64,000 nucleotides of DNA. Origin: Pseudomonas fluorescens. GTDB lineage: Bacteria; Pseudomonadota; Gammaproteobacteria; Pseudomonadales; Pseudomonadaceae. Each line of letters opens with the position of its first letter. The stretch's first letter is position 1. Location of the stretch: the NCBI RefSeq assembly GCF_902498065.1, contig NZ_CABVIR010000001.1, positions 1,116,001-1,180,000 of the forward strand. The letters are read 5' to 3'. Below are positions 8,283-17,375 of the stretch, one piece after another. A program made the translations under genes and the position numbers. The notes under the pieces were generated by a model that was not told the origin of the DNA, ran no database searches, and saw nothing but the letters and a program-made list of their open reading frames with translations.

Positions 8283-9161
8283 TCAAGAACGCTTGCCGGC
8301 GCCGCGAGCGAAACGACGCTCCAGACGACTTTGACCAAAAGACAGCACGGTGACCGTGGCCAGGTACCAGATACCCGCGACGATCAGCAGCTCCATCACC
8401 CGGGCGTTGGCGTAGTAGATGTTCTGGGCGTTGTAGAGCAGTTCCGAGTACTGGATGACGCTCGCCAGCGAGGTCATTTTCACCATGCCGATGAACTCGT
8501 TGCCGACCGGCGGAATGATGATCCGCATCGCCTGCGGCAGGATGATCCGGCGCAGCGCTTGCAGGCGTGGCATGCCGATTGACTTGGCGGCTTCGTACTG
8601 CCCGGTGTCCACCGACAACAGACCGGCGCGCACCACTTCGGCGGTATAGGCGCCCTGGTTGATGCTCAAACCGAGGAGGGCGGCCACGAACGGCGTCATC
8701 AGGCTCACGGTGTCCATTTCGAACAGGCCGGGGATGCCGATGGTGGGGAAGATCAGCGCCAGGTTGAACCACAACAGCAGTTGCAGAATCAGCGGCGTGC
8801 CGCGGAACAGCCAGGTGTAGGTCACCGCCACGTAGCGCAGGATCGGGTTGGCCGACATGCGCATGATCGCCGTGATCACCCCGAACACAATGCCCAGTCC
8901 CATGGCCAGCACGGCCATGACAATGGTATTGAGCAAGCCCCACATGATCGCTTGGGAGGTGAGGAACTGACCGATGTACGACCACTCGATCTTGCCTTCG
9001 GCGAAGGCCCGCACCAGGCCGATGATTGCGATCACGATCACGGTGGCGAAAAAAATCCGCCCGTAATATCGCCGTGGCACGTGTTCGTACTGGGTGATAT
9101 CGAACTGGTTTTCCGCCAGTTTGCGCTCCGCCTGGAGTCGTTCTGCCTGAGTCTGGCTCAT
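8283..9161 (-). CDS. Amino acid ABC transporter permease
   Basis: The 292-residue inner-membrane protein has an N-terminal cytoplasmic stretch, one early transmembrane helix and then the HisM/GlnP-type permease core. The EAA-loop region is [20 protein letters not shown] near residue 205. A single permease suggests a homodimer. The ATG at 9161 follows GGAGAAACAAC, and the stop lies 10 bases before the ATPase start. The long N-terminal extension (about 50 residues before the first helix) resembles permeases of opine and octopine-like systems, but only loosely. Confidence 0.9.
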   Translation of the reverse strand: MSQTQAERLQAERKLAENQFDITQYEHVPRRYYGRIFFATVIVIAIIGLVRAFAEGKIEWSYIGQFLTSQAIMWGLLNTIVMAVLAMGLGIVFGVITAIMRMSANPILRYVAVTYTWLFRGTPLILQLLLWFNLALIFPTIGIPGLFEMDTVSLMTPFVAALLGLSINQGAYTAEVVRAGLLSVDTGQYEAAKSIGMPRLQALRRIILPQAMRIIIPPVGNEFIGMVKMTSLASVIQYSELLYNAQNIYYANARVMELLIVAGIWYLATVTVLSFGQSRLERRFARGAGKRS

Positions 9162-9202
9162 GTTGTTTCTCCGAACTGTTCTTTCAAATCCAACACAGAT
9201 CC

Positions 9203-9293
9203 TTGTGGGGCTAGCCTGCTAGCGATTGCGGTGTGTCAATCAGCGAGTGGTTGTCAGACAGAGCCAAATCGCTAGCAGGCTAGCTCCCACAGG
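9203..9293. repeat. REPIN with a GCTAGC stem
   Basis: The two inverted units are GTGGGGCTAGCCTGCTAGCG on the left and CGCTAGCAGGCTAGCTCCCAC on the right (the latter spans about 9269-9289). They match other REPs in the window except that both sides of the stem carry compensating changes. The element lies between the lyase and permease genes. Confidence 0.8.
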
Positions 9294-9310
9294 GTTATGC
9301 GTGGCGGCCG

Positions 9311-10738
9311 TTAAAGGCGGAAACCCTGATAGTTTTCGGTCCATTCTTGCTGCGCCGCAAGGGCGGTTTTCAACCGGCCGATCTGCTCGCGCACCTGCTG
9401 CGGTGCGGTACCGCCCCAGCCACTGCGAGCGGCGATGGCGGCTTCGAGGGTCAGGCTGTCGCGCACTTCCGGGGTCAGGCGAGGATCAATCTCGGCCAGC
9501 AGCGCCGGGGACGCTTCCCACAGTTCAATGTCGTGCTTCTCACAGGCCTGAACCAACGCGCCGGTGATTTCATGAGCTTCCTTGAACGGCACGCCGCGTA
9601 CTGCCAACCAGTCAGCGACTTCAGTGGCGAGGGTGAAACCGAGCGGTGCCTGGCGGCGCAGTTCTTCGACGTTGACCTTCATGGTCGCGACCATTCCGGC
9701 CATCGCTGGCAGCACCAGCAGCAAGGTGTCGACGCTGTCGAGCACGCCGTTCTTGTCTTCGCTCAGGTCTCGGTTGTACGACAGCGGCAGCGATTTCAAG
9801 GTGGAGAGCAGGCCGGTGAGGTTGCCGATCAGGCGACCCGCCTTGCCCCGAGCCAGTTCGGCGATGTCCGGGTTTTTCTTCTGCGGCATGATCGAGCTGC
9901 CGGTGGCGTAGGCATCGTCCAGCGCAACCCAGCGAAACTGCCGCGACGACCACAGGCAGAATTCTTCGGCGAGGCGGGAAATGTTGATCCCGAGCATGCT
10001 GGCGATAAACAGGAACTCGGCGACGTGATCGCGGCTGGCCACGGCGTCGATGGAGTTTTCGCAGACGCCGCTGTAGCCCATTTCCCTGGCCGACTGTTGC
10101 GGCAGGCGGGCGATGGCGGAACCGGCCATGGCGGCAGCCCCGAGGGGCGACAACGAGGTGCGAACATCCCAGTCCACCAGCCGTTGCACGTCACGCAGCA
10201 TCGATTGGGCGTGAGCGAGCAAGTGGTGAGCGAAGACGATCGGCTGAGCCTGTTGCAAGTGAGTGAAACCGGGGCAGATGCTTTCGATGTGTTGTTCGGC
10301 CTGATCCACCAGCGCTTGTTGCAGGGCCAGTACTTCAACGGCCAGGGTGCGCACGTGGTCCCGCAGGAACAGACGCAGGTCGTTGGCGGTCTGGTCGTTG
10401 CGCGAACGGCCGGCGCGCAGCTTGCCGCCCAATGGGCCGAGGCGTTCGGTCAGCAAACGTTCGATGAAGGTGTGGACGTCTTCGTCATCCAGCGTTGGCG
10501 CGATATTGCCGGCGCTAAAGTCAGCACCGATACCTTCCAGCGCGTCGAGCATCGTCAGGGTTTCCTGCTCGCTCAACAGTCCGGCGCGCTGCAGTTCACG
10601 GGCATGGGCCTTGGAACCGGCGAGGTCGTACGGGGTCAGGCGAAAGTAGCGCTCGGGGCAACGGGAGAGGGCCGCCAAGGCTTTGGATGGGCCACTTTTG
10701 AAGCGGGCACCCCAGAGACGGTCGGTGGTTTGAGACAT
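9311..10738 (-). CDS. Argininosuccinate lyase-like C-N lyase (fumarase/aspartase superfamily)
   Basis: The 475-residue protein belongs to the argininosuccinate lyase group. It shows AGRSRNDQTANDLRLFLRD near residue 108, the PGFTHLQQAQP block near 155 and the superfamily signature GSSIMPQKKNPDIAE near 285 with its catalytic Ser loop. These enzymes cleave C-N bonds to release fumarate; EDDS lyase, which breaks down the chelator ethylenediaminedisuccinate, is in the same group. The gene heads an operon with an amino acid importer, deacetylases and an MmgE/PrpD protein, next to a divergent LysR gene. A catabolic role is therefore more likely than arginine biosynthesis, although ArgH activity cannot be excluded. 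AGGAAAACAACA precedes the ATG. Confidence 0.85.
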   Translation of the reverse strand: MSQTTDRLWGARFKSGPSKALAALSRCPERYFRLTPYDLAGSKAHARELQRAGLLSEQETLTMLDALEGIGADFSAGNIAPTLDDEDVHTFIERLLTERLGPLGGKLRAGRSRNDQTANDLRLFLRDHVRTLAVEVLALQQALVDQAEQHIESICPGFTHLQQAQPIVFAHHLLAHAQSMLRDVQRLVDWDVRTSLSPLGAAAMAGSAIARLPQQSAREMGYSGVCENSIDAVASRDHVAEFLFIASMLGINISRLAEEFCLWSSRQFRWVALDDAYATGSSIMPQKKNPDIAELARGKAGRLIGNLTGLLSTLKSLPLSYNRDLSEDKNGVLDSVDTLLLVLPAMAGMVATMKVNVEELRRQAPLGFTLATEVADWLAVRGVPFKEAHEITGALVQACEKHDIELWEASPALLAEIDPRLTPEVRDSLTLEAAIAARSGWGGTAPQQVREQIGRLKTALAAQQEWTENYQGFRL

Positions 10739-11045
10739 TGTTGTTTTCCTCGTCGGTAAAGCGAACTGAAATCGGTGTGCCAGGTCGGAAACGTCCGCCG
10801 CAAATCAATTGGGCGTGTTTCGGCCTATTCAATATTCAAGGGCAGGGGAAAAGCGCAGTTACGTCGTTGCGAGAGCTGATCGAAGTGTCAGCTTTTAATG
10901 GTTCGAAATCAGTGAGTTGGCACTGAAGTACGGAGATTATTAGCGGTTGCCAAGCCTGGTTTTCTGTGTTCATTATTATTGGCCAGCTATGTTTTTGTTG
11001 TTGGGCACAGGTTGTTGAATAGCGCACCAGAGGTAAATAAGCATT
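10739..11045. promoter_or_regulatory. Divergent intergenic region between the lyase and LysR genes
   Basis: This 307-base region separates divergent genes and is more AT-rich than its flanks, especially 10860-11045. It should hold both promoters and the LysR binding site. I could not single out a convincing T-N11-A box or matched -35/-10 pair by eye. No further gene is apparent. Confidence 0.6.
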
Positions 11046-12017
11046 ATGGAAACCCCACTTTCCAATTCCGGAAACCCCGCGCCAAAACCGGTGCAACGGG
11101 CACCGCTGGCCCTCAGCGGACTGGATTTCAAACTGCTCAAAGTGTTCAAGGCCGTGGTCGAGGCCGGCGGTTTCAGTGCGGCGCAGAACGAGCTGAATGT
11201 GGGGCTGGCCGCCATCAGCAAACAGATTTCCGACTTGGAAATTCGCATCGGCATGCGCTTGTGTACCCGAGGCCGCGAGGGCTTTCATCTGACCGAAGAA
11301 GGCCGACTGGTGTATCAGGCGTCGATTGATTTATTTGCGTCGGTCGACAACTTTCGTGACCGGCTTAGTTCAGCGCAAAATGAACTTATCGGCGATCTTG
11401 GTGTGGGTGTTATTGATAATACGATTTCCGATGTTAATTCACCGTTAGTTGCAGCGCTTAAACGAATCAATGAAGCGTCACCGAAAGTAAGGTTTCAACT
11501 TCAGGCGTCGCAACTGGATGAGGTGGAAAGAGGCGTTGTAGAGGGAAGGTTAGTGGCCGGCATCGTGCCGGTTTATCAGAAACGTGAAGAGTTCGATTAT
11601 TACGCGTTGTATGAAGAACTCTCAGAGGTTTACTGCGCGGACGGTCACCCTTTATTTTCGGTGCCGGACGCAGAAATCGGCAGCAACGTACTCAAGGATT
11701 ACGAGTGCATCAACCACCGCTACGCGATCCATCGCGACAAACTGAATTTTGCCCATTACGACAGCTTTTCCGCCTCCGCCACCCAAGTGGAAGCTGTGGC
11801 GCTGTTGATCAAGACCGGGCGTTTCGTGGGTTTTCTGCCCCAGCACTACGCCGCAAACCTGGTCGCCCAAGGGCAATTTCGCGCCGTGCGTCCGGACCTG
11901 ATCAACATCGTCACGCCGTTCAATCTGATCCTGCGACACAACACCGTGCGCAGTCCGCTGGTCAAGGCGTTCGCCCAGGCATTGGGGGTGGATTTGAAGG
12001 CGCCGGTTCAAGGCTGA
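11046..12017 (+). CDS. LysR-family transcriptional regulator
   Basis: The 323-residue protein has a winged helix-turn-helix at residues 25-85 (LDFKLLKVFKAVVEAGGFSAAQNELN... and AAISKQISDLEIRIGMRLCTR) and a LysR-type effector-binding domain after it. A Pro-rich N-terminal tail of about 24 residues precedes the DNA-binding domain and is longer than usual. It is transcribed away from the lyase operon and most likely senses that pathway's substrate or product. Its 3' end overlaps the convergent acetyltransferase gene by 56 bases. Confidence 0.88.
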   Translation: METPLSNSGNPAPKPVQRAPLALSGLDFKLLKVFKAVVEAGGFSAAQNELNVGLAAISKQISDLEIRIGMRLCTRGREGFHLTEEGRLVYQASIDLFASVDNFRDRLSSAQNELIGDLGVGVIDNTISDVNSPLVAALKRINEASPKVRFQLQASQLDEVERGVVEGRLVAGIVPVYQKREEFDYYALYEELSEVYCADGHPLFSVPDAEIGSNVLKDYECINHRYAIHRDKLNFAHYDSFSASATQVEAVALLIKTGRFVGFLPQHYAANLVAQGQFRAVRPDLINIVTPFNLILRHNTVRSPLVKAFAQALGVDLKAPVQG

Positions 12018-12522
12018 AGCGCATCGCACAACGGCGCTCACCGGGTAAGCCGTGGGCGATTTCGTCGTTTAACACCTGGGTTAATCGCGGGCCTGTTTCA
12101 GCGGGGCTCAATGTTACGAAGCCCATGCGCCGATAAAACAGTTCATTCCATGACAAGTCACGGAACGTGGTCAAAGTCAGACCGGCGAGTTCTTGTCCGC
12201 GAGCGTATGAAACTGCGGCTAACAGCAACTTTCGACCAATGCCCCGGCCCTGAAATGGCTGGCTGACGGACAGTTCCTGAATATGCAGTTGGTTGGCGAT
12301 TTCCCGCGCAGCGAGAAACCCTGCAAGTGCACCTTCCGCCGATTGCGCAACCCAAACCAGCTCTGTCTCGATTGCCCGTTGATGGTGTTCGGCATCGGGT
12401 ACAGGGCTGTCGGCCAGCCAGGCCAATGACGGGTCGCCGCGAAACAATTGAGCAGCGCAACGTTCGATGACGGGGAGGGCGGGGGCGTCGGTAACCAAAG
12501 CGCGGCGAACAATGATCGTCAT
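11962..12522 (-). CDS. GNAT family N-acetyltransferase
   Basis: The product (about 186 residues) has the GNAT acetyl-CoA-binding motif A, SVSQPFQGRGIGRKLLLAA, near residue 90, then TLTTFRDLSWNELFYRRMGF near 120. It would move an acetyl group from acetyl-CoA to an amine, but the acceptor is unknown. I prefer the ATG at 12522; an in-frame TTG lies three codons upstream, and neither has a clear ribosome binding site. It runs convergently into the LysR gene with a 56-base overlap. Confidence 0.8.
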   Translation of the reverse strand: MTIIVRRALVTDAPALPVIERCAAQLFRGDPSLAWLADSPVPDAEHHQRAIETELVWVAQSAEGALAGFLAAREIANQLHIQELSVSQPFQGRGIGRKLLLAAVSYARGQELAGLTLTTFRDLSWNELFYRRMGFVTLSPAETGPRLTQVLNDEIAHGLPGERRCAMRFSLEPAPSNPPPMPGRTP

Positions 12523-12616
12523 GTATCTCAAGGGGGGCTGCCGAAGGTTCGGGCCACGTTCGGTGATGGGTTGGCGGGCAACGATTGGAAATGGTCCTCA
12601 TCACGTTTGTCAACGT

Positions 12617-13756
12617 TCATGCGCGACGTTTGTCGGTCGGATTCAAGCGCTGCACCTCGGAAAAAATTTCGGTAATCGGTCGTCGTGGTTGGCGTTTGTG
12701 TAATGCGCGGACCTGTAGGCTCATCCGAACGAGTTCTTCACTTGGTTTTGCCCACTGCTCTTTCGGCAACGGCTCGGACCATTGGCGCATCACTTCGGGC
12801 ATGGCCTGCGGGGCCATTTTCTGGAGGCGGCGGATTTCCCATTCTGTCAGGTGGTTGGGAATCGTCCACAGGGTCATGACGTGGTACAGGTACCAGAAAA
12901 ATCCCGATACCCGACCGCGTTGGCCGTCGCGGATTTGCTGGTGCATGCGTGCACGGGCGTTGTGAAAAGTGTGCAGGCCTTCGTGGGGCGGGTCGTTCGG
13001 GCCTTGCAGGTCTTGCAGGTCTTGCAGGTCCTGAATGGATTTGAGGTCGTGGATTTCGTATTCCATGTAACCGCGAATGGCTTCCCAGTGGCTGATGGCC
13101 AGCGAAAGACCGAAGCAGGGAAATTCGACGCTGGTCAGGGTCTCGCCGTGCTGGAAACCGATGCCCATGCCGTACTGGCGGTGGATGCCGTATTGGGTGG
13201 CGCCTTGGGCTTCGATGACCCAGGCCGAGAGGGATTCCCAGGGGACGAAGAGCGGTTCGGTGGCGTCTTCGGGCATGAAGCAGACTTCGCGGCGTTGGCG
13301 GTTGAAGCGGGTGGGGATGATGTAGAGGCGTTTTTTGTGGTTGTGGTGCCAAGTACAGAGGCCGATGAGTAGCATGAAAAAACCGCCTTTTAAGGCTAGT
13401 CCATAGGATTCATGGAAGATCCCTTCTATGGAGTCACTAGTATCTTCCCAACTATATCCAAGAACGAATCCAAGGAAGCCCCCGACTAACGGGAATAGAA
13501 ATGCAACCGAGAAGGCAACACTGAATGGTCCGCCTAGTATGACCTGCCATGAAAATATCTGCGGTGATCCCAGCCCGAAGTCCATATACACCTCATTGAG
13601 CTCTCCGATATGGGGGCCAAGCGGCGGCAACGTTGTCGGTAATGGCAACGGCGCGAGATAAGTGATTTTCCCACTTGGAAACGGCTCAACGTCTCCGGCT
13701 TTTCCGGATTGCTCTAGGTGCTGGGGCGGCAGAGGCACATCAATCTTGGTGGGCAT
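12617..13756 (-). CDS. Membrane protein downstream of the T6SS effector, candidate immunity protein (DUF6708-like)
   Basis: The 379-residue protein has two hydrophobic regions, FSVAFSVAFLFPLVGGFLGFVL near residues 75-97 and GGFFMLLIGLCTW near 125-137, then a long soluble C-terminal part rich in Trp and His. It resembles the DUF6708 proteins found after VasX/BTH_I2691-type effectors. The start is the ATG at 13756, which overlaps the effector stop by 17 bases; a TTG ten codons earlier is possible. A membrane protein translationally coupled to a pore-forming effector fits an immunity role, as with TsiV2 and VasX, but this is inference. A DLQ tandem repeat lies near residues 242-250. Confidence 0.65.
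   Translation of the reverse strand: MPTKIDVPLPPQHLEQSGKAGDVEPFPSGKITYLAPLPLPTTLPPLGPHIGELNEVYMDFGLGSPQIFSWQVILGGPFSVAFSVAFLFPLVGGFLGFVLGYSWEDTSDSIEGIFHESYGLALKGGFFMLLIGLCTWHHNHKKRLYIIPTRFNRQRREVCFMPEDATEPLFVPWESLSAWVIEAQGATQYGIHRQYGMGIGFQHGETLTSVEFPCFGLSLAISHWEAIRGYMEYEIHDLKSIQDLQDLQDLQGPNDPPHEGLHTFHNARARMHQQIRDGQRGRVSGFFWYLYHVMTLWTIPNHLTEWEIRRLQKMAPQAMPEVMRQWSEPLPKEQWAKPSEELVRMSLQVRALHKRQPRRPITEIFSEVQRLNPTDKRRA
13004..13030. repeat. Three tandem copies of a 9-bp unit inside the candidate immunity gene
   Basis: The unit TTGCAGGTC occurs three times in a row without mismatch. On the coding strand it encodes (Asp-Leu-Gln)x3. Because the unit is a multiple of three, copy-number changes would keep the frame. 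Confidence 0.9.
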
Positions 13757-16700
13757 GGTCGGCCAGCTCCAGCAGATGGGTTTCAACCAGCAACAATGGT
13801 GGATGCTCGGTAACGGATTGACGGGGCAACGAAGGAAAATGTCCTTTACCGCGCGGGTTGAGGTGAATGACCTCAGTCCGCGACTCCCACACCCCCTTGG
13901 CGTTCAAGGTTTGTACACAGACGGCCAGCTCCAGAGTTTCGGACGCTGGGGTAAATTCAGAGTCTGGGTCCACGGGATACTGCAGGCATAACACCAGACG
14001 ATCTGGCTCTGCTTGCACGATGCGCAGGTTGTCCGTGATTTCCTCGCTGATGACGTCCTTGCGCTCGCGCGGTACACCACGACTGTGGAGGGGAACGGAC
14101 AGACGGTGGGCGCCGATCCCCAGGCGATGAGCCGGTTGTCCACTCAACGGTGGCTGCAAATCACTGAGTTTGAGCCTTGGCAGCACCAAGTGAATGTCGC
14201 TGGGTTTGGCTTTTAGCAGGAAGTTTTTCAACCAGGAGTCATGTTCATTCGGGCCTAGTTGCGCATACGGAGCGTTGAGCAAATAACCCAAGTAATGCTG
14301 ATATTCATCCAGGGTATGGTCGCCGCGATGATCGGTGTCCAGGCTCCAGGGTGTGGTTTTCAGCCATTTGTCATGGGCGCTGATGTTGTAGCGGTTGTAT
14401 AGCCAGGTTCCGCCCAATTCCAAAATGGTGAACAGGGCACCGGCCAGATTGAAGCGGAAGAATACCGTGGATAGACGCGTACCCGCCGCGGCCCAGGCAG
14501 CCGTTCGCGTAGCGGCAGTCCGTGCCGTCAGCACTTTAAACGTAGAGCGGACGGTATGATTTAGGCCATAGGCGTTTGCGGCTGTCATTCCACCTGCACC
14601 CAATGTGGCAAGCGCTGCACTACCCTGTGCCAAATGATCTCCGCTACGTATGGCTTGTTGCCATTTTTGCTGCTGGATATTGAAACTTACCATTGAAGAT
14701 ATAAGACCGAAGCCGTAGGTAAAAATACCAAGCCCGACATGCAGCTTCCCCATCTGTACATGTACATTCTGCAAAGCATGATGCTGAAGACTCGCGACGA
14801 GTTCAGCGCTGCGAGCTTTCAGTGCCGTATCGGCCAGACTCTGCGCCGCAGTGAATCCCGCAGCTCCGGTAGCTGCCAGCGCATTGGCCAAGGGAGCCCA
14901 TGTTCGCTTATTACCGGTTTGACCCTGCATCTCTCGATACACCGAAACCAAATTCACCCCCTGCACCAAAAACACCAACAACCCCATCCCCTCGCTTCTA
15001 ATCAACTTCCCATTCGGCACCGAGCTAACCCCCAGCCGAATATCCTTCAGCAAACTCCTCACCTCCAACTGCTGCGCCGGTGGAAACACCACCGTCACCC
15101 CCGCCCGAGCAGGTGTCGCGCCATACAGGCGCGCCGACTGATCCGGCAGTTCCGCAATCGGGCTCAACGCCCCGGCCAAGCGACCTTCGAGTTGCGTCAA
15201 CTCTGCCCGGACCCGAACGATCTCACCCTGCAATTCCAACGCCCGTGCTGTCCTGTGCCCCTGGCGATTTTTGTTGTGGGTGATCTGGTTGCGTTCGCGG
15301 GTCAGGGTTTTCAGGTAGTCGCGCTCACTGAGCAGGTCCTTGAGGTTGTTTTGCAGCGCCGCGTGTTCCGCCGGGCTGGCGACGGTGAAGGTCACCCCGG
15401 TGGTTTTTGCTGCGTCGAGAATCCGGGCCGGTAACGCCTTGGGCAGGCGCCGGAACAGTTCATCGAGGTCGGGGATTTTCTCGCTCGCCAGATCGAAACC
15501 TTCCAAGGCCCGGCTCAGGCCGAGGTTCAGCGCCGGGCTGAGGCTGTGCTGGGCCGCGTCGGCCACGGCGCGGGTGTGTTCGGGCAGATCGTCGAGGGAC
15601 GGCAGGGGCGGTTCGATTTTCTGCAACTCGCCCAGCCAGTGCGGCAGGTTGTTGAACACGCCCATGCCGGCGTTGAACAACGTGGCGTATTGCGCCGCCC
15701 GTTCTGGCTGTAGGCGCAGGGGCAAGGTGTAGAACAGTGGCCGGGTCAGTTCGGGGTGTTTTTCCAGATAACCGAGGAGGATTTCGCTGGCGTAATCGCT
15801 GCGGCAGAGGTCCTTGAGGCAGGCGTATTCGGTGGTGAGGGCCTGGTGGTGTTGCTGTTGATCCTGCGCGTCGTAGTACCAGGCCGAACGATGGAAACGA
15901 CCGGCACCCACCAGCATGATGCGGTCGGTGGTGATGCGATCCAGCATCCGGTTCCAGCGGCCAAGGTCGTCGCGATGCTGCAACAGCGCGCTGTCCATGG
16001 CAGGCCGGTCGATGAAATCATTGACCCCGCGCTTACCACTGAAGCTGGAGCCTTCGAGCACATCGACGATGCGTTTGTTTTGCGCTTGGCCGAGTTTTAC
16101 CAAGGTGTCGAGGTGACGCTCGACGAAATCATCGGGGGCGACCTTGAAATGTTGTCGAGCATAGTAGCGGTGGTCGGCCTCGTCACTGGCGCGGCTGTGG
16201 GCGGTGAAGTCGGGTGTGCCACCCTGGTACTTGGCGAATTTGAACGCTTCGGCATGGGCTTCTTTGCGCAACTGCTCCAGCGCCGCTGGCACGGGCCCGT
16301 CCGGTGGCTCGACCTTGCCGCCCTTGTTCAGGTAGTCGAGCAAGGCGTTGCGGGTCTGCTCCTGATCCGGTTCGGGCAACTGTTGCAGATCGCCAAAAAG
16401 CGCCTGGACTCGCGGATCGTCGCTGGCATCGGCCAGGTTGCCGATATCCTCGGCACTGAGCCGGCTCAGGGACTCGATGTAGCAGGCCAACAGGTAATCG
16501 CGTTCGTTGGTGTCGGCATTGCTCCAGTCATCGACCCAGCCGACCACGGTGTCTTGATACTCGGCCAGATCGCGCAGCACGCCGAGGTCGTCCTGCACCA
16601 CGAGGAACAACGTGTCGTCCTGATAAGCCGGGCGCACCCGCCCGAGCAACTCGCCAATGTGCGCCTCGCGAAAGCGCCGCGGCTGCTCCCACAGATAGGG

Positions 16701-17375
16701 TTCACGTTCGTGCGCGGGTGCATCGCTGACGTGCACCGGCGGCAATAGAACGGCGTGCGGCGGCGCCTCGGATTCATGTTTCGCGCGGTCTTGTGCGGCT
16801 TGCGCCTGCTGGACCGGAGCGGTCGCGATCTCTGCCAGCCACTGTTTGCCCTGCGCCACTGTCAGCAGATGCTCGCCACCGGTTTGGCAATGAACCGGGC
16901 CGAGGTCGACGGCCTGCATGAAGTGGTCGCGTTCGGTGCGGCTGTCGAGCACTTGCGCGCATTTGGCCGCCGTCCACTGCACTTCGGCGAAGGTCACATG
17001 CAGGGTGCTGCGCCTTGAAAAAATAAGCGCCGGACGCTCTTCGATGGCCGTGCGCTGATCACCATCAACCTTGGCGCCCTTGTGCAGCAAGGCGCTGACC
17101 AGTCCGTTGAGCACCTGATATTCGTGCAGATGGCCGGTCACGCTGTCGATGATGTACAGCCAGCCATCGCGCAGCATGCGAATGCCCAACGGGCGGGTTG
17201 TCAGGGCATACGGCAGCTTCAGTTCGGCACTCGGGTCGAGGGGCTTTTCCACCAGCCCGTAACGCAAGGGCAGTAGCTGCACGTGGGTTTGTCGCAAAGG
17301 GCAGGCGCCAAGGGAGCCAATGGGCGATTTGGACGCGGCAGCCGCAGCGAGGTCGGCAGGGTGTGGCTTGTTCAT
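13740..17375 (-). CDS. T6SS effector, VasX/BTH_I2691-like pore-forming toxin
   Basis: The 1211-residue protein begins with the VasX N-terminal region (CPLRQTHVQLLPLRYGLVE near residue 25, then LRDGWLYIIDSVTGHLHEY near 68). A long helical and charged middle follows. Hydrophobic segments cluster in the C-terminal third at about 797-812, 878-897 and 972-994, suited to membrane insertion. Known VasX-type effectors depolarise target-cell membranes after T6SS delivery. Upstream VgrG and DUF4123 genes and the downstream membrane protein gene complete a standard effector island, all joined by start/stop overlaps. GAGG precedes the ATG at 17375. Family is well supported; pore formation is inferred. 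Confidence 0.85.
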   Translation of the reverse strand: MNKPHPADLAAAAASKSPIGSLGACPLRQTHVQLLPLRYGLVEKPLDPSAELKLPYALTTRPLGIRMLRDGWLYIIDSVTGHLHEYQVLNGLVSALLHKGAKVDGDQRTAIEERPALIFSRRSTLHVTFAEVQWTAAKCAQVLDSRTERDHFMQAVDLGPVHCQTGGEHLLTVAQGKQWLAEIATAPVQQAQAAQDRAKHESEAPPHAVLLPPVHVSDAPAHEREPYLWEQPRRFREAHIGELLGRVRPAYQDDTLFLVVQDDLGVLRDLAEYQDTVVGWVDDWSNADTNERDYLLACYIESLSRLSAEDIGNLADASDDPRVQALFGDLQQLPEPDQEQTRNALLDYLNKGGKVEPPDGPVPAALEQLRKEAHAEAFKFAKYQGGTPDFTAHSRASDEADHRYYARQHFKVAPDDFVERHLDTLVKLGQAQNKRIVDVLEGSSFSGKRGVNDFIDRPAMDSALLQHRDDLGRWNRMLDRITTDRIMLVGAGRFHRSAWYYDAQDQQQHHQALTTEYACLKDLCRSDYASEILLGYLEKHPELTRPLFYTLPLRLQPERAAQYATLFNAGMGVFNNLPHWLGELQKIEPPLPSLDDLPEHTRAVADAAQHSLSPALNLGLSRALEGFDLASEKIPDLDELFRRLPKALPARILDAAKTTGVTFTVASPAEHAALQNNLKDLLSERDYLKTLTRERNQITHNKNRQGHRTARALELQGEIVRVRAELTQLEGRLAGALSPIAELPDQSARLYGATPARAGVTVVFPPAQQLEVRSLLKDIRLGVSSVPNGKLIRSEGMGLLVFLVQGVNLVSVYREMQGQTGNKRTWAPLANALAATGAAGFTAAQSLADTALKARSAELVASLQHHALQNVHVQMGKLHVGLGIFTYGFGLISSMVSFNIQQQKWQQAIRSGDHLAQGSAALATLGAGGMTAANAYGLNHTVRSTFKVLTARTAATRTAAWAAAGTRLSTVFFRFNLAGALFTILELGGTWLYNRYNISAHDKWLKTTPWSLDTDHRGDHTLDEYQHYLGYLLNAPYAQLGPNEHDSWLKNFLLKAKPSDIHLVLPRLKLSDLQPPLSGQPAHRLGIGAHRLSVPLHSRGVPRERKDVISEEITDNLRIVQAEPDRLVLCLQYPVDPDSEFTPASETLELAVCVQTLNAKGVWESRTEVIHLNPRGKGHFPSLPRQSVTEHPPLLLVETHLLELADHAHQD

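Noticed and set aside
9347..10759. 470-codon open frame opposite the lyase gene
   Set aside because: Composition artefact antisense to a clear argininosuccinate-lyase-like gene; the translation shows no family features.
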